A stretch of 64,000 bases of DNA from Tricholoma matsutake (lineage: Eukaryota; Basidiomycota; Agaricomycetes; Agaricales; Tricholomataceae): contig AP026540.1 in NCBI GenBank assembly GCA_026075535.2, positions 4,092,001 to 4,156,000 of the forward strand, in the 5' to 3' direction. Position 1 is the first letter of the stretch; each line of letters opens with the position of its first letter. The notes beneath the pieces were generated by a model that did no database searches, had not been told where the DNA came from, and worked only from the letters and a program-made list of their open reading frames with translations. Positions 31,257 to 43,976 of this stretch are shown here, piece by piece. Both the position numbers and the translations under genes were made by a program.

Positions 31257-33021
31257 GAGAACAACTTGACAGATTATAGGAGTAGCAAGGAAAGTGGCTC
31301 AGAGGGAGGATGTGAGTTGTTACTGAGTAAAGACTGGACAGAAATTGCTCGGGTTTACCAAGGCAAAGTCGCTATTTCCCCCTTTGCAGTAGACATCCCA
31401 GCATCTAGTGAGTGCATTGGGTTTAGCCCCTAGCTTACCAGGGCAGAAATGGATGGTGAGGTTGAACTGTGAAAGGTATTCTGACCACCTAGCTTGACAA
31501 CAAGTAAGGAGCTTTGTGGTACTGAAGTATTCCAAGCTTTTGTGATCCGTGACCACATCTACTGGATTTCTGGAACCTTTGAGGTACTGTCACCAGTGTT
31601 TGAAAACTTCGAAGATAGCCAGAAGTTCCTTGTCATGGGTGTCATAGTTCAATTCAGCCGGGGTTGAAGGAATGGGAGTGGAATACAACTGGGTGGATTT
31701 CTCCATCTGAGGTATAGATGGAAAGGATAGCCGCTAAGGCATAGTCTGAGGTGTCTGTCTCCAAGATGATGTGGGAGTCTGGTAGCCATTGAGTAAGTAT
31801 TGGGGCATGAGTGAATTCTTCTTTTAATTTGTTGAAGGCTTCTTGACATTTCTTGCCAAAGTCCCAAGGCATGTGCTTCCAGGTGAGTCTGGTGAGAGGG
31901 ATGACAATGTCAGAATATCCATGGATGAACCGTTGGTAGAAGTTGCAGAATCCAAGGAAGGATTGGATGTCCTTAACCTTTTGAGGTTTGGGCCAGTCGA
32001 GGATGGTTATGACTTTATCTTTGGACATCCAGAGCCCATTTGGAGAGAGGATGAACCCCAAGTATTCCACGCTGTCTTTATGGAACTCGCATTTCTGTGG
32101 AGCAGCGTAAAGCCCATTTTCCCGGAGTCTCCAGAGAACTTCCTTGATGTGAGCCTTATGTTGACTCATGTCATTGGAGTAGATTAGGATATTGTCAAGG
32201 TAGGCAATGACGCTGAGATCTAATAGGTCACTGAAGATGTTGTTCATGAGGCACTGGAAGGCAGCAGGTGCATTGGTGAGTCTGAACAGAACCACCAGCC
32301 ATTTGAAAGAACTGTAGCGTGTGCAGAAAGTGGTTTTCCATTCATCTCCCTCAGCAATGCAGACTAAGTGATAGGCATGCTGGAGGTCAATTTTGGTGAA
32401 CACGCGCACTTTTCCCGGAGAGTCCAGGAGATCTGAGATTGGCAGAAGTGGGTAGTGGTCCTTCTTTGAGATGTGGTTGAGTCCCCGGTAGTTGACGCAA
32501 AGTTGGAGGCTCCCATCCTTTTTCTTGACAAAGAGTATAGGAGCGCCATGAGGGGATTTGGAGGGGCAGATGAAGCCCAAGCCAACATTTTCTTCAATGA
32601 ATATTTGGAGGGCCTCGAGCTCAGAGGGAGAGAGGGAGTACATGTGACCCAGAGGTGGGGGAGTATTATCCTCCATCTCTATCTTGAGGTCATAGGAATG
32701 GTGTGGAGGAAGGGTGTCGGCTTTTTGTTTGTTAAAGACATCTGCAAATTCATGATATTCTTCTGGGACCTCTGAGAGATTCGGAGGATTTTCAGACACC
32801 ACAGAAGATTTAGCCATCAGTCGTTCCAGGGAGAATGTCATCTGAAAGGCTACAGCCCCAGGGAGTTTGCTTGCATGCATGTAAGCAGCAGCATTGATGA
32901 AGGAGATCTCAGGAGGTATAAGTTTCGAGGGTTTAGTGATTACAGGGTTTTCATGGGTTTCTGCTGGAAGGTTTGGAGGTGAAGGTGACTCACACAAGAT
33001 AGGAGAGTCGGAAGATGTCAA
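31257..33021 (-). pseudogene. pol: RT and RNase H of Gy2
   Basis: Long open frame 33021-31654 with [31 protein letters not shown], and AYLDNILIYSND, where the second catalytic Asp of YLDD is Asn. [14 protein letters not shown] follows. RNase H continues after a frameshift near 31650 ([20 protein letters not shown]). Many substitutions against Gy1 are Arg to Cys or His (GFICPSK for GFIRPSK, FHSHSF for FHSRSF), as expected from CpG decay. Confidence 0.85.
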
Positions 33022-34327
33022 GGGGGCAGGACCTCTTTGAGCTGTGGAATGGAAAATTATTTAGCCTGAAGACCAGTCAATCAACAGATTGTATTGCTTC
33101 AGCCAGTTATGACCAAGTACTGCAGAACAGGAAGAGTCCAGCAAGGTTACATAAAATGTCAGATTGAACACTTCACCAGATGGAAAAGTGACTGAGAGTT
33201 TCACGACTTGGGTTATGGTGGAGTTACAAGTTCCATCAAATAGTTGGAGTCCGATCAGAGGAATGTTTTCAGTACTAAGTTGGTTGTCCTGCACAAATGA
33301 TGAATCTAGGAAACAATGTGAGGAACCAGAGTCGATAAGAGTTCAGATTTTTAGGGAATGTTTGGAAAGGGATAGCAGGATAGTAAGGGATTCAGGATCA
33401 GAAAGAGTGGACACATTGAGACAGATGTAAGCAGCCAGTTGGGAAAGGTCAATGCAACCCTCAGCCCCAATGGCATGTTCCCAAGGGTTGCGGACTATTT
33501 TTTTGGGTCTGCAGAGTCCAGCTTGGACTCAGTGACTGCTGCAGCACAAGCTTTGGCTGCTTTGGACTTCAGACAATCTCCAGCTCCATGTCCTTTCTTG
33601 CCACAGTCCTTCTTTCATGCAGTGTTCATGCTCATCTCTGGTTAGTTTACCATCTTTTCCCAACTTGTCAGAAATAGAATTCTTTGGCTTGTCCCTCTGG
33701 AAGCTATTCTTTGACCCAGAGGAGCTGCCAGATGAGGATTGGTTTGCTGGAGGGCTGGGGTTTGGACTGAGTGTTAGAGTTGGAATTGGAGCTAGGAGAA
33801 CCTTCATATTCCTTTTTCCTGGGGTGTGCGGGATTTCTGGGGGTCTTTGCTTCTAAGCAGGTTTCTTCTTCCTGCATCCAATAGATGTTGTCAGCATCCT
33901 GAGCTTTAAGATGTAGGGATGCTAAGGTTTCGGGTCATCCCCCCTGCAGTACTTCTATGCAAAGGTGGAGTGGAAGACCTCGGAAATACCAATTGTAAAG
34001 GGTAGCCTCATTCCAGTTGACCCAGGATGCCAGTTCCCAGAAGTCCACATTATACTTCACTATTAGTCCACCTTTCTTCATGGTGAGTTCTGAAAGGGCT
34101 TTCTCTGCATCCCCGACAGGGTCATGAGGACCAAAATTACCTTCCAACTCACTAAGGAATACCTCATAGTTCCACATCCAATGAGCGGAATTTGTTGGGT
34201 CATTCAGTCCAGGTTTGAACCAGCTAAGGGCTGACCCTTTGAGGTAGGAAAGGATGAACAGGATTTTCTTTCGTCAGAAGCAAAAACTTGAGGACAATCC
34301 CAGAAATGATGGTTGCATGAGACTAGG
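33022..34327 (-). pseudogene. gag: Protease and C-terminal two thirds of gag of Gy2
   Basis: Protease part: QDNQLSTENIPLIGLQLFDG and CSAVLGHNWLKQYN. Gag part: GSKNSFQRDKPKNSISDKLG, then the capsid segment ALSELTMKKGGLIVKYNVD and NWNEATLYNWYFRGLPL. The knuckle has decayed (a Cys is lost and the frame shifts near 33600). It is cut at 34327 by Gy4. The remainder of gag lies at 52288-52307 and 54458-54771. Confidence 0.8.
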
Positions 34328-34740
34328 TGTTAGGAAACCACCCCATTACCTAATAAAATTTCATTTTTATTTTATTATGTTGAATTATGCTACATTATGC
34401 CAAATGACACCAAATGATGCTACACTTTGATAGCGTGAGAATTTTATTTTGCATGCATCAATATGTATGTGCATGTATGAGTGCGTCAGTACCAACAATG
34501 TACAGTATATGTAACATAGTATATAAACCCTAAATATACGCCTAGGGGACCCCAAGTTGTGTTCTCTTAGGTATTCCACCTATGCTTGTGGTGTGAATGG
34601 CCTATCTCAACAAACTCACCTATTAATAACCCCTCACATCAAAACCATCAGCTCCCCCATCACACATGCGGATCCCACCCCCTTCTTGTAGAGAGAACCT
34701 GCATGGTCTTAGCTAGCAGATAGTGGGTGTTGCCCTAACA
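34328..34740 (+). repeat. Gy4 5' LTR (413 bp)
   Basis: TGTTAGGAAACC to GTTGCCCTAACA. ATAGTATATAAACCC (34516-34531) is TATA-like. The repeated words AAATGACACCAAATGATGC lie at 34402-34420. Confidence 0.9.
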
Positions 34741-35228
34741 GAAGAACACAACTTCCCATATCAGTGCACCTTCTCTTACTTGCACATATGTCATTGTTTC
34801 ACTGTGCCACATCCAATTACTCATCCTTTTGGCATGAGCCGGAAGTACTTGTATATACATAATCTACCTTTTCTTTCATAAGCTGATGCCAGGCCTTGCC
34901 TTACATTGTGACTGCCAGTGATCGAGAGGCAGCGCTCGTCATTAGGACAGCTGCAACCAGACAACCGATTGGATCTGGTTTAGTCATGATTTACATCACT
35001 CTATTCGGACAACTATTTTAGTTACAAGCCAAATTCAGTGTTATCCCCAAGATCAGGCACTGTTGGAAGGGTTATTGATTCAAAGTGCCAAATTAGGCGC
35101 CTGACGAACAAATGAACCATTGACAAACCTTGACAAATGTTGTCATGTGACCCATAAACGTTTGGAGAGGTCTCAAAGAACAAATCTTGAATTTGTCAAA
35201 GAAGTGATTCATCACAGATTTTACCATT
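34741..35228 (+). other. Gy4 leader
   Basis: About 490 bp without an ORF. It begins GAAGAACACAAC just after the LTR, with no convincing TGG-type primer site. Confidence 0.4.
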
Positions 35229-35990
35229 ATGTCCGAACCCTCAACTTCTAATCCTGGCCCTAATCCTGTTCCCACACCAGCGCTAGAGGCAAAAATTGAT
35301 GCGCTTAAAGTGCAAATGTCACAATTAGTGTCAGTGTTGGCAGCATCACAGCCCAGACAAGCAGAAGTACAGCCAGAGACAACAGTAGAAAGAGATGATG
35401 AGATGGAGGAGATGGTGGAGTGGATGTCGCAGGAGGATGAGATGGTGGAGAAATCTGGAAATGGAAAAGCATGCTTACCTAAGTACACGCCCCCACAAAT
35501 CTTTGACGGTACCATGGAGAATACAAAATCCTTCATCAGCTCTATAGTATTGTACATCCATGGGAGGAAGCCAGAGTTTTGTACAGCTGAGTCTAGGATT
35601 ATGTTTGCTCTCTCATACATTCAGGGGGGGAAAGCACAGTTCTGGAGAAATGAGGCTATTAATCAAATTGCCATGGGAAATAAACTGTTTGCAACCTTCA
35701 AGGAATTTCTGGAGAGATTGGAGGCACAGTTTGGAGACCCTAATCCAAAGGTGACAGCCAATGCTAAATTAAAGACCATGTGCCAAGGCTCCCTAATGGC
35801 GGATGAATTTATTTTGCAGTTCAAAGCAGAAGCTTTGCAAACGGATATGGGAGAAGCCGTGTTGGTAGAGTTTTTGAAAGCAGGATTAAATCCCTCTTTA
35901 TTCAAGTCTATCTACTGACTACCTTCTATGCCAGAGAAGTTGGATGAGTGGTATAATTGGGCAATGCACCTTGACCAGCAATATTGGCAG
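35229..35990 (+). pseudogene. gag: Gag of Gy4, C-terminus deleted
   Basis: MSEPSTSNPGPNPV is followed by a coiled coil (ALEAKIDALKVQMSQLVSVL) and a capsid domain, with FDGTMENTKSFISSIVLYI, ARIMFALSYIQGGKAQFW-like and FKEFLERLEAQFGDPNPK. One TGA at 35916 (KSIY-stop-LPSMPEKLDEW) is a likely Arg. At about 35985 the frame is joined to RNase H sequence, so the zinc knuckle is absent. Confidence 0.8.
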
Positions 35991-37825
35991 GAACAGGCGG
36001 AGTCAAAGTGATGGATCATCAAAATCTGCAACACTTCATGTCCGCTAAAAAGCTTAATCACCAGCAAGCACGTTGGGCACTATTCCTATTGCATTTCAAT
36101 TTTCACTTGGTCCACAAAGCGGGAAGCTTAATGAGGAAAGCAGATGCATTATCCAGATGTATTGATCATAAAAGGGGGGTGGAGGAGGACAATAAGAATG
36201 TTACTTTACTCAAACCTGAATACTTTTGCATTTGCGCTATGCATCAAGGGCATCTATTAATAGATAGCTCAGAAACAGAAATGTTGTCTAAAATTAGACA
36301 ATGTTTGGAAATGGACGATGAAGTAGTGGAAGCTGTGAAAGCTTTGAAGGGAGAGAAAAAAGGTAATATTAAAGGAGATGAATGAGCTGAGGAACAAGGG
36401 TTGGTGTTGTTTTGAGGAAAGGTGTATGTACCAAAGGATCAGGAGTTGTGAAGGGAGATCGTCCGGTTACGTCATGATACACCGACTGCCAGACACCCAG
36501 GAAGATGGAAGACATTGGAATTAGTAATGAGAAATTATTGGTGGCCTGGAATTTTGAAGTATGTGTTGGGGTATGTGGATGGATGTGATACGTGCATGAG
36601 GGGGAAGAAATTTCCAGAGAAACTGGCAGGAAAATTAATGCCGAACCCTATACCTAAAGTGCCATGGCGAGATATATCTGTGGATTTTATTACTGGATTA
36701 CCTGAGGCTCAAGGGTACAATGCAATATTCATAGTATGCGACCGCTTCACAAAGGAGGTCCATATTATTCCTACTACTACAGAAACCTCATCATTGGGCT
36801 TGGTGCGCCTCTATCTAAATCAGGTATGGCAGTTACATGGGTTACCCAATACTGTTATCTCCAATCATGGACCACAATTTGCTTCCGCATTTATGCAAGA
36901 ACTGAACAACATATTGGGAATTCAAACTAAACTATCTACAGCATATCACCCGCAGACTGATGGGCAGACAGAGAGAATGAACCAGGAGTTGGAGCAGTAC
37001 CTACATATGTTTGTCAACTACTGACAAACCGACTGGCCTGAATGGCTGGCAATTGCCAAATTTTCCCACAATAACAAATTCCATTTGGCTACTCGTATGT
37101 CACCCTTTTTCGCGAATTATGGATATCATCCTCGCATGGGAGTAGAACCCAGAAGGGAAGTCAAAGTACAGTTGGTAGAAGACTTTGTATCTAAGATGCA
37201 AAAGGTACAAGAGGAAGCAGAGGCAGCATTGAAGAAAGCACATGATGACATGATGTGACACGCAGATCATACTTGAGCATGCACTCCAGAGTACAAAGTT
37301 GGTGACTTGGTATGGCTAAGTACCAAGGACCTGAATATTCCATGACCTTCAAGGAAACTTATGGAGAAACAAGTTGGCCCATATACGATCTCTAAAGTGA
37401 TCTCGCCTAATGCGGTAGTGCTAAAATTACCCCGATCATTCAAGATTGATCCCGAGATTGACGTATCCCACCTATGCCCTTACTGCCCACCCACTATTCC
37501 TGGCCAACAAACTACTCTGCAACCTCCGATAATAGTAGAAGGTGCTCCAGAATATGTAGTTGAAGAAATTCTAGACTCACATCTTTGACAGAATAAATTG
37601 GAGTTCTTAATAAAGTGGAAAAACTATACCAATGAAAATAATTTGTGGGAGCCCAAAGAGAATTGTAAGCAAGCAGGCAACACGATCACCCAATTCTTTA
37701 AACATAATCTGAATGCTCTGCGTCGCATTGCGAGAATGGTGTATGAAGGGATGAGATTCTGGCCTTACCAAAATTTCACAGAGGGGGCAGACACAATATT
37801 TTCTCACCTGGAAGTCGAGGCATAA
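35985..37825 (+). pseudogene. pol: RNase H end, integrase and chromodomain of Gy4
   Basis: One frame throughout, interrupted only by TGA (eight codons, near 36383, 36413, 36449, 37021, 37257, 37275, 37345 and 37586). Each site has a basic-residue context (FRGKVYVP and IPRPSRKL in relatives). RNase H: VMDHQNLQHFMSAKKLNHQQA. Integrase: HPGRWKTLEL to CDTCMRGK zinc finger, DDE in ISVDFITGLPE, ISNHGPQF (second Asp is Asn) and GQTERMNQELEQ. Chromodomain: YVVEEILDSHL then LEFLIKWKNYTNENNLWEP. RT and protease are missing upstream through the 35985 deletion. Confidence 0.85.
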
Positions 37826-37838
37826 AAGGGGGGTAATG

Positions 37839-38013
37839 TTAGGAAACCACCCCATTACCTAATAAATTTCATTTTTATTTTATTATGTCAAATTATGCTA
37901 CATTACGCCAAATGATGCCAAATGACGCTACACTTTGATAGTGTGAGAATTTTATTTCGCTCACATCAATATGTACATGCATGTACGAGTGCATCAGTAA
38001 CAATAATGTACAA
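37839..38013 (+). repeat. Gy4 3' LTR, first part
   Basis: TGTTAGGAAACCACCCC to AATAATGTACA, preceded by the polypurine tract AAAAGGGGGGTAA. It is interrupted by Gy5. The other end lies at 52250-52287. Confidence 0.9.
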
Positions 38014-38066
38014 TTTCTGTTCTGGCCAAATCAGTGAAGCTTAACTCTAATCGAGGTGAGCTTACA
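38014..38066 (+). repeat. Gy5 5' LTR, truncated
   Basis: 53 bp matching 52197-52249. Followed by C-T9-G at 38067-38077, the same leader start as Gy0 and Gy7. Confidence 0.8.
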
Positions 38067-38178
38067 CTTTTTTTTTGAATACAGATCAGAACTGTCAGGA
38101 CTGTCGTTACTGCTGTACTAGCTGCTCACCATTCCTTATTTTTTCAAACTGTCACAAAGAAAATTTTCCACCCCAGTG

Positions 38179-39240
38179 ATGCATGCATCAATGAGTCTGC
38201 GTCCTACTGTCTCTGCTCTGAGCACCCCAGCGTTGCACCGAACAGCGGCCAATCCATCAGGCCCTGCCTCCGCGCCGTCACATTCCCCTGTTGCAGTTGC
38301 AACTTTGCCGTTGACACCAATTGCTGAAACCGATGACGACGACAAACAACCAGCCATTTTTGCGCATATAGCCACTCCCACTGCATCACCTCATCACCAC
38401 CACACCGATTCTGACTCCTCTTCCAACTACGAATTTTTCACCTCTCACACATCACGTACCTCATTCGCTATGTCCTTCATTCCCAACCAAGTTACTGTCG
38501 TCAAACATGTACACCAATCAAAATCACCCATTCTTCTTGCTGGTGAGATCAATCCTGCTGTTATGCGCACATTTGAATTGGGCTGCCTTGACTTGTTCAA
38601 TTGCAAAGAGGTCAAAGAAGATGACCAAGTCCACAAGATTCTTGGCTGCTTCAGAGACTCCTGTATCCATGACTGGATTAGCAGTGATCACAATCGTCTC
38701 CTCATGCTCTCCTTCTCCAACTTCATGGCAGAACTCAGGGCTAACTATCTTGACCCAGACTGAGAACCAACTGTCTGCCACCACATTCTTGCAGACACAC
38801 TTAAACAAAATCAATCATTCTGGGACTGGTTTTCCCACATGCAGTCCCTCAACTCCTTGCTAGCCAATACTGCATCACCCTTCTCAGACACCTCTCTCTG
38901 CAAAGAACTGGAAGCTGGTCTCGACCCAGAACTTTCTGCAATGCCAACAAAGTCGACAAGATCCTCACTGTATGCCCGTGGGCGTTAGAAGTGAAACACC
39001 ATGATGAGAATCGCTGAGCAGATTTGAAACGGGCTCAGGAAGTCACCAAAGAAGTTTTCAACAGATATGAAGACACTAGCAAACATCACCACAACAATGG
39101 TGGCCCTGCCACTGTGGCTACCTACACTGCAAATGCAGGTGCGGCTACCTCTGCCGCTATTGCCAGCACTATTCAACGTCTAACAGCACTCACCAATGCA
39201 GAGTGAGAACAGCTTGACAACAACCATGGCTGTCAAAAGT
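38179..39240 (+). pseudogene. gag: Gag of Gy5
   Basis: Opens MHASMSLRPTVSAL, with a Pro/Ala/Ser-rich N-terminus. The capsid begins near KSPILLAGEINPAVMRTFE. TGA at 38761 (LDPD-stop-EPTVC) and a frame change near 38950 lead into CPWALEVKHHDEN, a match to Gy0 WALEVKEHDD. The knuckle CQKCHRLNIYHISKNC (39237-39284) has C-X2-C-X6-H-X4-C spacing. Confidence 0.75.
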
Positions 39241-42200
39241 GTCATCGACTCAACATCTACCACATCTCCAAGAATTGTCCCAATGGATTCCCAGATGCAG
39301 CAACATACACTGGGCTAATCAACCAGCCCTTGCAACCACTGCCTCCAACCACACCCGTTGCACCCACCCCTACCGTCGTCGCCCCTGTGGCAGGCATGAG
39401 CTCTGGCAACAGCTCATGAAACAGAAACCTACCTTGGCCGATCGCCACCATAGGGTCCTGGGCTGAAGAGACTGCCGCAACCTTTCCCTCCACTTCATCA
39501 GCGCTGGGAGATGAGTCCGACACCGAAGATGAAGATGCTGATGAGGTGAGTGCTCCTTTCCACACCCCCCACTTCTGGTGGAAGGGTCGGGTAACCGGTC
39601 CTGACACAGAATTTCCCCTTACCGTTCCTATGCTGTTAGACAATGGCGCTCATATTGTGCTCATACACACAGACTTAGTAAACAAACTCGGCTTACGCCG
39701 TCGCCTACTGCCCAAACCTGAAACTGTCAATGTTGCTGTCAAAACCTCCAATACATTATCACAAACAACTCTTACAGAATGGGTAAGACTTTCTGTGACT
39801 TCTGAAGATGGACTATGGACTTCTTGAAATGTATGCGCTCTGATAGCACTGAACCTTTGCACTTCGATTATACTGGGACTACCGTTCTTAACACATAATA
39901 GTATTGTAACCAACCATGCCGCATGAACATGCATAGATAAACGTAACAATTATGACTTGTTGAATCCACTGCCACTGCCACCACCGAAATGGAAGAAACT
40001 AAAACTGAAAGAACAATCAAAAGAAGTGTGAGCTGACTGTAAACTGGTACTGGCTGAATTGAAATATGTGCTGAGTGCTTGGAGACGACTGATGTTGTTT
40101 GACTACGTCAAGCCAGTCAACATCATGGGAGCGGTGAACGCACAAGTAGAAACACTCACCCATCTCGCAGAACTCATGCACCATGAAGACCAACTGAAGG
40201 CAGAATATTGCAAAATCTTCGAACCCATTCCACATGTGGATCTGTTGCCAACGGACATCCAGGCCCATATCAAACTGAAAAACGCCGAGCAAGTTATCAA
40301 AACACGAACCTATCAATGCCCACATAAATTCCATGAGGCGTGGGGTGCCTTGATCCAAAAACACCTGGATGCCGGGCACATCAGACCATTGGCATCACCC
40401 CGTGCATCACCCACCTTCATCATCCCCAAGGCAGACCCTACCATACTGCCACGCTGGGTCAATGACTACCGACAACTGAATGCCAACACCATCATCGACT
40501 CACACCCACTGCCAAGAGTAGATGATATTCTCAATGATTGTGCCAAGGGAGAAATTTGGGCGACCATCAATATGACCAACAGCTTTTTGCAAACGAGGAT
40601 GCACCCCAATGACATCCCTCTAACAGCTGTATCAACACCCTTTGGTCTGTATGAATGGCTTGTCATGCCAATGGGACTTCATGATGCACCTGCAAGGGTT
40701 GCGGTCGCTCTCCATGAATACATTGGGAAAAATTGCCATGTATATCTAGATGTCATTGTCATATAGTCAAACACAATTGAAGAACATCACTGCAATGTGA
40801 GGACCATTCTCGATGCTCTCTGTGCTGCACACCTGTACTGCAACCCCAAAAAGACACAACTTTACTGCTCCTCAATTGATTTTTTGGGACATCACATCTC
40901 ATCTAAAGGCATCGAGGTGGACTCACGAAAAGTGGAACACATCCTGGCATGGCCACGACCCTGTTCTGCCACAGACATGTGCTGGTTCCTTGGCCTTGTC
41001 CGCTACTTAGCCTCATTCCTCCCAAACCTTGTGACACACACCACTGTCCTAACCCCACTCATGACTGCTGAAGCAACATGTTCATTCCCTGTGTGGACCA
41101 CTGGACATCAATTTGCATTTGAAGCTGTTAAAGCAATTGTTGTCAGCCACGACTGTCTAACAACAATAGACCACTTGGACCTCGAAAGCAAAATCTTTGT
41201 CACCACAGATGCCAGTGACTACCACTCTGGGGTGGTACTCTCTTTTGGCAAAACATGGGAGACTTCTTGACCTGTTGCCTTCGACTCCATGACCTTCAAA
41301 GGTGCTGAATTGAACTACCCAGTGCATGAAAAGGAGATGCTTGCCATTATCAGAGCCTTACAGAAATGGAGAGTGGACCTTGTCGGCAGCTCATTCACAA
41401 TATTCACAGATCATAAAACTCTTGAAAACTTCGACACTCAACCAGACTTGTCACACCGCCAGGCACGATGGATGGAATTCATGTCACAATGTGATGCAAA
41501 GATTGTGTACATCAAAGGGGAACATAACACTGTTGCAGATGCATGATCCTGCTTACCAGTTAAGGTCTGTGCCTCTAGCAAAATGGCTGTGCGCAATGCT
41601 AGATCACCTTACGATTACTGCCCTGACGATGATGATGAGAACGTCATGACCGTCAATGCTGTCCTGCCTGCAACACATGCTTGCCCACTGCTGTCCACAC
41701 ATGCACTGGCTGAGACCGACATTGCGTCAACACAGGCTGTCACCTCTGTGCTGTCCATATCCCAAGATCCAGCGTTGACCACCGCCATAATAGAGGGATA
41801 CAAGACAGACCCCTGGTGTAAGAAATTATGCAATGCTGCACCGGGAATGCCGATAATTGAGGAAAAAGACAAACTGCTGTTCATTGGGAACTGTCTGGTC
41901 ATCCCTTCAAATGGTAACATTCGAGAATCTCTATTCCATCTTGCCCATGACTCACTGGGCCACTTCGGATTTGAGAAATCTTATGGCGCGTTACAGACAT
42001 CATACTACTGGCCGAACATGCACTGAGACTTGGAATCCACATACGTCCCAAGCTGCTTGGAATGCCAATGCAACAAATCAAAAATGACATGACCAGCTGG
42101 GCCATTACATCCCTTACCCATACCCGACCAACAAGGTGACTCAGTGGCAATGGATTTCATTGGGCCCTTACCAGAAGACAACTGTATCTTAACTGTGACT

Positions 42201-42922
42201 GATAGGTTGAATGCCGACATCCAAATTGTGGCAACTCACACAGAGATCACCACCCCAGACCTCACCGGAATCTTTTTCGACTGCTGGTACTGCAAAAACA
42301 GACTGCCATTAGAAATCATTTCGGACCGTGACAAGCTGTTCATGTCAAAGTTCTGGACCACATTGCATAAACTGACAGGCATCAAATTGAAAATGTCATC
42401 TGCATACCACCCAGAAACTGATGGTGTGAGCAAAAGGATGAACAAGACTGTCAATCAAGCCCTGTGATATCATGTGGCCTGGAATCAAAAAGGATGGCAA
42501 TGAGCACTACCTCATGTCTGCTTTGATCTTATGGGCAATGTCAACAAGTCAACAGGATTCTCACCTTTTCAACTGCGAATGGGCCAAAGTCCTCGCCTCA
42601 TCCCCCCATTAATTGCACTGATCGTAACGACTATTGTAATGACTACACCGGAAGAACAACGTGCAAGAGAACTGATTGAGTGATTACAACAAGACATTTT
42701 TGAAGCTCAAGATAATCTTCTGAAAGCAAAGGTATCCCAAGGAGCCTATGCCAACCTCACATGAGGAAACGACCTCGAACTCGACATCGGGGATCGTGTC
42801 ATGTTATCAACCAAGAACAGGTGACAACAATACACAGCAAAAGGTGAAAAGCGAGTTGCTAAATTTATGCCCAGATTTGATGTTCCATATTCAATTGCAG
42901 ACATCAACCATGAAGCATCAAC
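39241..42922 (+). pseudogene. pol: Pol of Gy5 up to the Gy6 insertion
   Basis: A single frame shared with the end of gag. The protease site is PMLLDNGAHIVLIH (D-N-G). RT: RWVNDYRQLNANTI, IWATINMTNSFLQT, and CHVYLDVIVI, where the second catalytic Asp is Val and the following Trp codon is TAG. RNase H: TTDASDYHSGVVLSFG and FTDHKTLENFD. Integrase: YYWPNMH finger region, VAMDFIGPLPEDN, ISDRDKLFMS, and DGVSKRMNKT with Lys at the catalytic Glu. Seventeen or so other stops are all TGA. It stops at INHEAST, where Gy6 is inserted. Confidence 0.85.
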
Positions 42923-43660
42923 TGTTACAATTTTCCTTGTAACTCATGGAACCCAACCGACCTGACCGACCTGACGATCCCCTCCAGACAGGAGGCACTC
43001 CATGATTCATGCCTAGGGCATGACCTTGACACCAGACACACGCACAATGCATGCCGACTGCATGTATTTGATCCCCTTCCCAAGGAAGGCACCCTTGATG
43101 CATGGTGACTCCATGCACCCGAACCTACTCCCACACATGCTGTGATATGACAGCCCCTTGACAAGAGGTCCATGACGTCGGACTCTCATGATCGACATGC
43201 TGCACCACAGCATGTCCTTGACATCGGATCCTTGACATCGGACGCCTCATGCTAGGCATGAGGCTTACTTCTTATTGTTCCCTGACATGCTGCGCTGCAG
43301 CACTCCTTGACATCGGACGCCTCATGCAAGACATGAGGCTTATTCTTTCTATTGTTACTTGATACGCATCTACCATTCCGATTGGACAATAGGGACCTCC
43401 CTTCTAGTATAAGTACTGCGACTTGTAGTAGGGATGTCCTTAGTTTAGATCTAGGCAATTAACAGCCTTAACTTGCAACTCACAAACTTACTCGAAACCA
43501 CTAAGGAAGCCCCTTAGTGCGTGAACCTGAACAACTCTACACAGAAGCCCTGCTAGAGTGCACTACCTATCTTACATCGGATGCTCCAAGTAAGACTAGT
43601 GCCGAACGACTCGTCGAACGACATCGACTAGATCGAGTGGTTGAGGCTTTGCCCTTAACA
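42923..43660 (+). repeat. Gy6 5' LTR (738 bp), rich in palindromes
   Basis: Contains inverted words GCCTCATG/CATGAGGC twice, TGCATGG/CCATGCA, CATGCTG/CAGCATG and CTTCC/GGAAG. CCTTGACA or CCTTGACATCGGA recurs about seven times among them. GTATAAGTACTG near 43408 is TATA-like and ACAATAGGGACC precedes it. Confidence 0.9.
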
Positions 43661-43976
43661 TAAGATCTAAACTATCTGCTAGCCCACCTACCTAGGTGTA
43701 GGCAATACGTCTCAATACACACCACAGCGACCCAGGTCTAGACAAACCCCAGACCAACCACCAAGAGAAGCAGAACCACAGCCAGGTTCATCTTGATACC
43801 AATACAACAGAAGACTAGTCCGTTACTCGACCCCAGCACAGCGTTGGTTCTACAGATCAACTGACAGACAACGAGGTGATTTCCTCACCGATGAAGACTT
43901 TGAACAACTGCACACACCCACACCTGAAACATCCACCCACTTCTTAACAGACAAAACCGACGACCTCTATAACGAG

